From assembly GCA_046331545.1 (NCBI GenBank), contig JAXLQR010000002.1, positions 2,232,001 through 2,296,000 of the forward strand: DNA of 64,000 bases. Direction: 5' to 3'. The notes beneath the pieces were generated by a model that worked only from the letters and a program-made list of their open reading frames with translations, was not told where the DNA came from and ran no database searches. Numbering within the stretch: position 1 is the stretch's first letter; each line of letters opens with the position of its first letter. Of the stretch, positions 53,250 to 64,000 are shown one piece after another. Source of the DNA: JADJVL01 sp046331545. GTDB taxonomy: Bacteria; Acidobacteriota; Holophagae; Holophagales; Holophagaceae. Made by a program: the position numbers and the translations under genes.

Positions 53250-53882
53250 ATGACCGATCTCGCCGACCTCAACCTCCCGGCCGCGGAGCCCGTCGCGGCC
53301 GAGCGGCTCATGAAGTGGTTCATCATCCACACCTATTCCGGCTACGAGGCCAAGGTGATGGAACAGCTCCGCCAGCGCATCAAGATGGAGGAGCGCGAGG
53401 CCTTCTTCGGGGACATCCAGGTCCCGGAGGAGACCTACGAGGAGATGAAGGTGGACGCCAAGTCCGGCCGGAAGGAGCGCGTCCTCAAGAAGCGCAAGTC
53501 CTTCCCCGGCTACCTCCTGGTCCAGATCGCGGTCACCTCGAAGGCGGGGTCCTTCGAGATGGAGGACGCCGACTGGCACCTGGTCCGCAACACCCCGAAG
53601 GTGACGAGCTTCGTGGGCGCCAACAAGAAGCGCCCGACGCCCCTCACCGACGACGAGGTGCGGCAGATCATGAACCACCAGGAGGAGACGCAGGAGAAGC
53701 CCAAGCCGAAATACCACTTTGAGAAGGGCGAAAAGGTCCGTATCATAGACGGCCCCTTCGCCAACTTCGAGGGGGACGTGGACGAGATCCACGAAGAGCG
53801 CTCCACCATCAAGGTGATGGTGACGGTGTTCGGTCGCAGCACCCCCGTGGAGCTCGATTTCATCCAGGTCGAGAAGCGCTAG
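53250..53882 (+). CDS. nusG: Transcription termination/antitermination factor NusG
   Basis: NusG binds RNA polymerase and links it to Rho or the ribosome. The 210-residue product has an extra 20-residue N-terminal stretch, the NGN domain beginning MKWFIIHTYSGYEAKVMEQL, an internal charged segment (VDAKSGRKERVLKKRK), and a C-terminal KOW domain (FEKGEKVRIIDGPFANFEG). It is co-transcribed with secE and precedes rplK by 64 bp. Confidence 0.97.
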   Translation: MTDLADLNLPAAEPVAAERLMKWFIIHTYSGYEAKVMEQLRQRIKMEEREAFFGDIQVPEETYEEMKVDAKSGRKERVLKKRKSFPGYLLVQIAVTSKAGSFEMEDADWHLVRNTPKVTSFVGANKKRPTPLTDDEVRQIMNHQEETQEKPKPKYHFEKGEKVRIIDGPFANFEGDVDEIHEERSTIKVMVTVFGRSTPVELDFIQVEKR

Positions 53883-53946
53883 GCGCTTCCGGCCCTTCAA
53901 GGCGGCGGTCGCCGGCATTCGCCGGAATCCCCGCGGGAGAACAAGC

Positions 53947-54378
53947 ATGGCAAAGAAGATCACCGGCTACATCAAGCTGCAACTCCCCGCCGGGGAGGCG
54001 ACCCCGGCCCCGCCCGTCGGCCCCGCGCTGGGCCAGCACGGCGTGAACATCATGGAGTTCGTGAAGCAGTTCAACGCGAAGTCCGTGGGCGCGGTGGAGA
54101 AGGGCACCACCCTTCCGGTGGTCATCACGGTCTACGCCGACCGCAGCTTCAGCTTCATCCTCAAGACCCCGCCCGCGGCCGTCCTGATCAAGAAGAAGAT
54201 CGGCCTCGAGAAGGGCAGCGCGACGCCCAACAAGCAGAAGGTGGGCAAGATCACCAGGGCCCAGATCGCCGAGATCGCCAAGGTGAAGATGCCCGACCTC
54301 ACCGCCGGGAGCCTGGAGGCCGCCATGGCCTGCATCGCCGGCAGCGCCAAGTCCATGGGCGTCGAGATCATCGACTGA
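53947..54378 (+). CDS. rplK: 50S ribosomal protein L11
   Basis: L11 forms the base of the ribosomal stalk and the GTPase-associated centre. The 143-residue protein begins MAKKITGYIKLQLPAGEATP and has the typical PPVGPALGQHGVNIMEFVKQ and C-terminal GSAKSMGVEI segments. A GCCGGC-type small hairpin and GGGAGAA lie before its ATG. It is the first gene of the rplKAJL block. Confidence 0.98.
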   Translation: MAKKITGYIKLQLPAGEATPAPPVGPALGQHGVNIMEFVKQFNAKSVGAVEKGTTLPVVITVYADRSFSFILKTPPAAVLIKKKIGLEKGSATPNKQKVGKITRAQIAEIAKVKMPDLTAGSLEAAMACIAGSAKSMGVEIID

Positions 54379-54392
54379 GCTTTTCCACAGGC

Positions 54393-54413
54393 AGCCCCGC
54401 GCCGTGCGGGGCT
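54393..54413 (+). other. Hairpin in the rplK-rplA spacer
   Basis: Perfect 8-bp arms AGCCCCGC (54393-54400) and GCGGGGCT (54406-54413) enclose a five-base loop. No T-run follows, so it is not a normal terminator. L1 represses its operon by binding a leader RNA in other bacteria, but I cannot tell if this hairpin is such a site. Confidence 0.5.
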
Positions 54414-54462
54414 CCCGGCCACCGCGGCCGTTCCCGCGGGAGATCATTCGTAAGGAGCCACT

Positions 54463-55158
54463 ATGGCAAAGACCGGAAAGAAGTACCGGGCTGCCGCGGC
54501 CAAGATCGAAGATCGCCCCTATGAGCTGAGCGAAGGCCTCCAGGCCGTCAAGGACGCGGCGTACGCCAAGTTCGACGAGACCGTGGAAGTCCACCTCCGG
54601 CTCGGCGTCGACCCCCGGCACGCGGACCAGATGGTCCGCGGCACCATCGTCCTGCCCCACGGAACGGGCAAGACCATGCGGGTGGCCGTCATCGCCCAGG
54701 GCGAGAAGATCAAGGAAGCGGAAGGCGCGGGCGCGGAAATCGTGGGCGGTGACGATCTCGTCGAGAAGATCGCCGGCGGATTCCTCGATTTCGACGCTCT
54801 CGTCGCGACCCCGGACATGATGAAGGGCGTGGGACGCCTGGGCAAGGTGCTCGGTCCCCGCGGCCTCATGCCCAATCCCAAGACGGGCACCGTGACCTTC
54901 GACGTGGCCAAGGCCATCAAGGAGATCAAGGCGGGCAAGGTGGAGTACCGCGTCGACAAGACCGCGATCATCCACGCCCCCGTCGGCAAGCTCTCCTTCG
55001 GCGTCGAGAAGCTCACGGACAACGCCAGGGCGCTCATCGACGCCGTGGTGAAGGCCAAGCCCGCCGCCGCGAAGGGCAAGTACGTGAAGGCGATCCACCT
55101 CGCCTCCACCATGGGCCCCTCCGTCACCCTTTCCGCGGCCGTCGCGGAAGCGAAGTGA
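54463..55158 (+). CDS. rplA: 50S ribosomal protein L1
   Basis: L1 forms the mobile stalk beside the E site and often represses the rplKA message. The 231-residue protein is of normal length and contains VEVHLRLGVDPRHADQMVRG, LGPRGLMPNPKTGTV and the C-terminal STMGPSVTL. It follows rplK after 84 bp and has a TAAGGAGCC ribosome-binding site. rplJ begins only 8 bp after its stop. Confidence 0.98.
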   Translation: MAKTGKKYRAAAAKIEDRPYELSEGLQAVKDAAYAKFDETVEVHLRLGVDPRHADQMVRGTIVLPHGTGKTMRVAVIAQGEKIKEAEGAGAEIVGGDDLVEKIAGGFLDFDALVATPDMMKGVGRLGKVLGPRGLMPNPKTGTVTFDVAKAIKEIKAGKVEYRVDKTAIIHAPVGKLSFGVEKLTDNARALIDAVVKAKPAAAKGKYVKAIHLASTMGPSVTLSAAVAEAK

Positions 55159-55166
55159 GGTAGGCC

Positions 55167-55655
55167 ATGGAAAAGAACGCAAAGATCGCCGAAGTCGCCG
55201 AGCTCAAGGAGGCCTTCGCCTCCGCCACCACCGCGGTGGTGGTCGAGTTCAAGGGGCTCACTGTCGAGAAGGACACGGCCTTCCGCAAGAGCGTCCGGGA
55301 CGGCAAGGGCCAGTACCGGGTGTCCAAGAACACCCTGCTTCGCCTGGCCGTCAAGGAGACGCCCTTCGAGCCCCTCGCGGGCTCCTTCAAAGGCGCCAGC
55401 GCCGTGGCCACCACCCACGAGGACGTCCTGGCCCTGGCCAAGGCGCTCCACGCCTTCCTCAAGGACAATCCCGCGGTGAGCTTCAAGGCCGGCGTGATGG
55501 ACGGCAGGCAGATCGGCCTGGCGGACATCCAGCAGCTGGCGGAACTCCCGAGCCGCGACGTGCTGCTCTCCAAGCTGCTCTACCTGATGAAGTACCCCAT
55601 CTCCGGCCTGGCGGTCGCCCTGGAAGGCATCCGCAAGCAGAAGGCCGGCGAGTAG
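55167..55655 (+). CDS. rplJ: 50S ribosomal protein L10
   Basis: L10 anchors the L7/L12 stalk dimers to the ribosome. The 162-residue product has the N-terminal rRNA-binding domain (EFKGLTVEKDTAFRKSVRDG, RVSKNTLLRLAVKE) and the C-terminal helix that carries L7/L12. In many bacteria a long L10 leader separates rplA and rplJ and binds L10-L12, but here the gap is 8 bp, so such a leader cannot lie directly upstream. Confidence 0.97.
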   Translation: MEKNAKIAEVAELKEAFASATTAVVVEFKGLTVEKDTAFRKSVRDGKGQYRVSKNTLLRLAVKETPFEPLAGSFKGASAVATTHEDVLALAKALHAFLKDNPAVSFKAGVMDGRQIGLADIQQLAELPSRDVLLSKLLYLMKYPISGLAVALEGIRKQKAGE

Positions 55656-55703
55656 TCCTCCCCAAACCCCGAACTCTCACCATTTCAATTCTAGGAGGCC
55701 ACC

Positions 55704-56081
55704 ATGGCTCTCACTGCCGACCAGCTCATCGCTGAAATCGAAACCATGACCGTGCTCGACCTGGCGAACCTGGTCAAGGCCCTGGAGGAGCGCTTCGGCG
55801 TCTCCGCCGCGGCCATGGCCGCTCCCGCCGCCGGTGGCGGCGCTCCCGCCGCCGCGGCCGAGGAGCAGACCGAGTTCAATGTCGAGCTCACCGATGGCGG
55901 CGCGAACAAGCTGAACGTCATCAAGGCGATCCGCGAGATCGTCTCCGGCCTGGGCCTGAAGGAGGCCAAGGACCTGGTGGACGGCGCCCCCAAGATGGTC
56001 AAGGAGGGCGTGTCCAAGGAAGAGGCCGGCAAGATCAAGGAAAAGCTGGAAGCCGCCGGCGCCAAGGTCACCATCAAGTAA
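55704..56081 (+). CDS. rplL: 50S ribosomal protein L7/L12
   Basis: This is the acidic stalk protein that recruits translation factors. The 125-residue product has the N-terminal dimerisation domain (about 1-35), an alanine-rich hinge (AAPAAGGGAPAAAAEE) and the conserved C-terminal domain with NVIKAIREIVSGLGLKEAKD. The ATG follows CTAGGAGGCCACC. A strong hairpin 25 bp after the stop separates it from rpoB. Confidence 0.98.
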   Translation: MALTADQLIAEIETMTVLDLANLVKALEERFGVSAAAMAAPAAGGGAPAAAAEEQTEFNVELTDGGANKLNVIKAIREIVSGLGLKEAKDLVDGAPKMVKEGVSKEEAGKIKEKLEAAGAKVTIK

Positions 56082-56105
56082 GCCTTGGAAGCAGGAAACT
56101 CGCGA

Positions 56106-56135
56106 GGGTAAGGCGCCCCGGGCGTCTTACCCTTT
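56106..56135 (+). terminator. Terminator/attenuator between rplL and rpoB
   Basis: Twelve-base arms at 56106-56117 and 56121-56132 pair with one G-U and a three-base loop, followed by TTT. The location matches the partial terminator between rplL and rpoB known in E. coli, which reduces rpoBC expression relative to ribosomal proteins. Confidence 0.75.
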
Positions 56136-56162
56136 GCGCGTCTCCCCCAAGAGCGGTATGAT
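56134..56162 (+). promoter_or_regulatory. Candidate rpoBC promoter
   Basis: TTGCGC (56134-56139) and TATGAT (56157-56162) have a 17-bp spacing. The -10 matches the consensus at five of six bases. The -35 overlaps the tail of the preceding hairpin, so termination of the rplL transcript and initiation for rpoBC may be arranged in one short element. Confidence 0.5.
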
Positions 56163-56420
56163 TCTTCCTTTGCCCTGGGTTTTCCCCAGGGCGTCGCACC
56201 ACCCCAAGGGCCGCGATTGAACGAACCCCTCCACGCCATCGCACGGCGGTCGAGCCGGACCCTCTAAGGGAGTCCGGCCTTCGGCCTGCCTCGGCGTGCC
56301 GCGCGCCCACCCGCACCACCCCGTCCTCCTCGCCTGAGTCAGCAGCCCCGTCCTCCAGGCGGCCCGCCCCCGAGGCATCCCCTCGGCATCCGGCCGGACC
56401 CTGATCTCCCGGAGTGAACC
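56163..56420 (+). other. Long rpoB leader with hairpins
   Basis: About 255 bp lie between the candidate promoter and the rpoB ATG with no credible ORF. Perfect hairpins pair GCCCTGGG (56172-56179) with 56185-56192, and GCCGGAC (56254-56260) with 56272-56278. A GGCC-TTC-GGCC hairpin overlaps the second one and would compete with it. The structure suggests post-transcriptional control of rpoBC, by analogy with known autoregulation of beta and beta' synthesis. Confidence 0.5.
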
Positions 56421-60878
<4,458 letters not shown>

Positions 60879-60921
60879 TTCCCGACCTCCGCCCGAAACC
60901 TCTGATCGAATAGAGGCCCCC

Positions 60922-64000
<3,079 letters not shown>

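Overview
The window is a chromosomal segment of a high-GC, diderm (Gram-negative type) bacterium. By eye about two thirds or more of the bases are G+C, and coding density is very high. The combination of RNase Y, type III glutamine synthetase, class II DAHP synthase, TonB-dependent and FadL-like outer-membrane proteins, a lipid A-type acyltransferase, PEGA-domain Ser/Thr kinases and a bacterial-type rplKAJL-rpoBC cluster suggests the Acidobacteriota, most likely the Holophagae (Geothrix-like). This is inference from gene content, not a database result. I see no phage, insertion sequence, CRISPR array or island of foreign base composition.

Layout. (1) 1-9019: translation and cell-division block on the + strand: thrS, infC (ATT start), rpmI, rplT, pheS, pheT (without its tRNA-binding OB domain), a ZapB-like coiled coil, zapA, a structured RNA that may be 6S RNA, and rny. 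(2) 9072-13266: a 1177-residue PAS/GAF sensor kinase followed by two small conserved proteins. (3) 13263-18241, minus strand: an overlapping signalling operon of a YfiR-like periplasmic protein, a sensor kinase ending in a degenerate receiver, a stand-alone receiver and a TonB-dependent receptor. (4) 18395-33930: a mixed region with a DUF1028 protein, a secreted triple-repeat protein, alaS, purH, an isolated short NuoG-like protein, a DCC-family protein, a permuted NlpC/P60 hydrolase, an LpxL-type acyltransferase, rsgA (without zinc ligands) and a YeiP/EfpL-type elongation factor P. (5) 34009-39547: two paralogous Ser/Thr kinases, a CPBP protease homologue, a thioesterase and an unknown protein. 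(6) 39582-46229, minus strand: a J-like/TPR protein, a methyltransferase, class II DAHP synthase, a 70-bp tandem palindromic repeat, a two-component system and nadA. (7) 46536-50950: glnN, a FadL-like porin and an RlmB-type rRNA methylase. (8) 50968-64000: the classical tRNA-Tyr/Gly/Thr, tuf, rpmG, tRNA-Trp, secE, nusG, rplKAJL, rpoB, rpoC (truncated by the window end) transcription-translation cluster.

The most interesting signal is an insertion of about 62 residues with eight cysteines near the N-terminus of RpoB. Its first half has the same W-x-C-x-C-x12-C-x2-C spacing as the zinc-binding domain of RpoC encoded just downstream. Other notable points are the ATT start of infC, the loss of expected domains or metal sites in PheT and RsgA, the EfpL-like EF-P, the tandem palindromic repeat between a response regulator gene and the DAHP synthase gene, and the attenuator, promoter and long leader in front of rpoBC.
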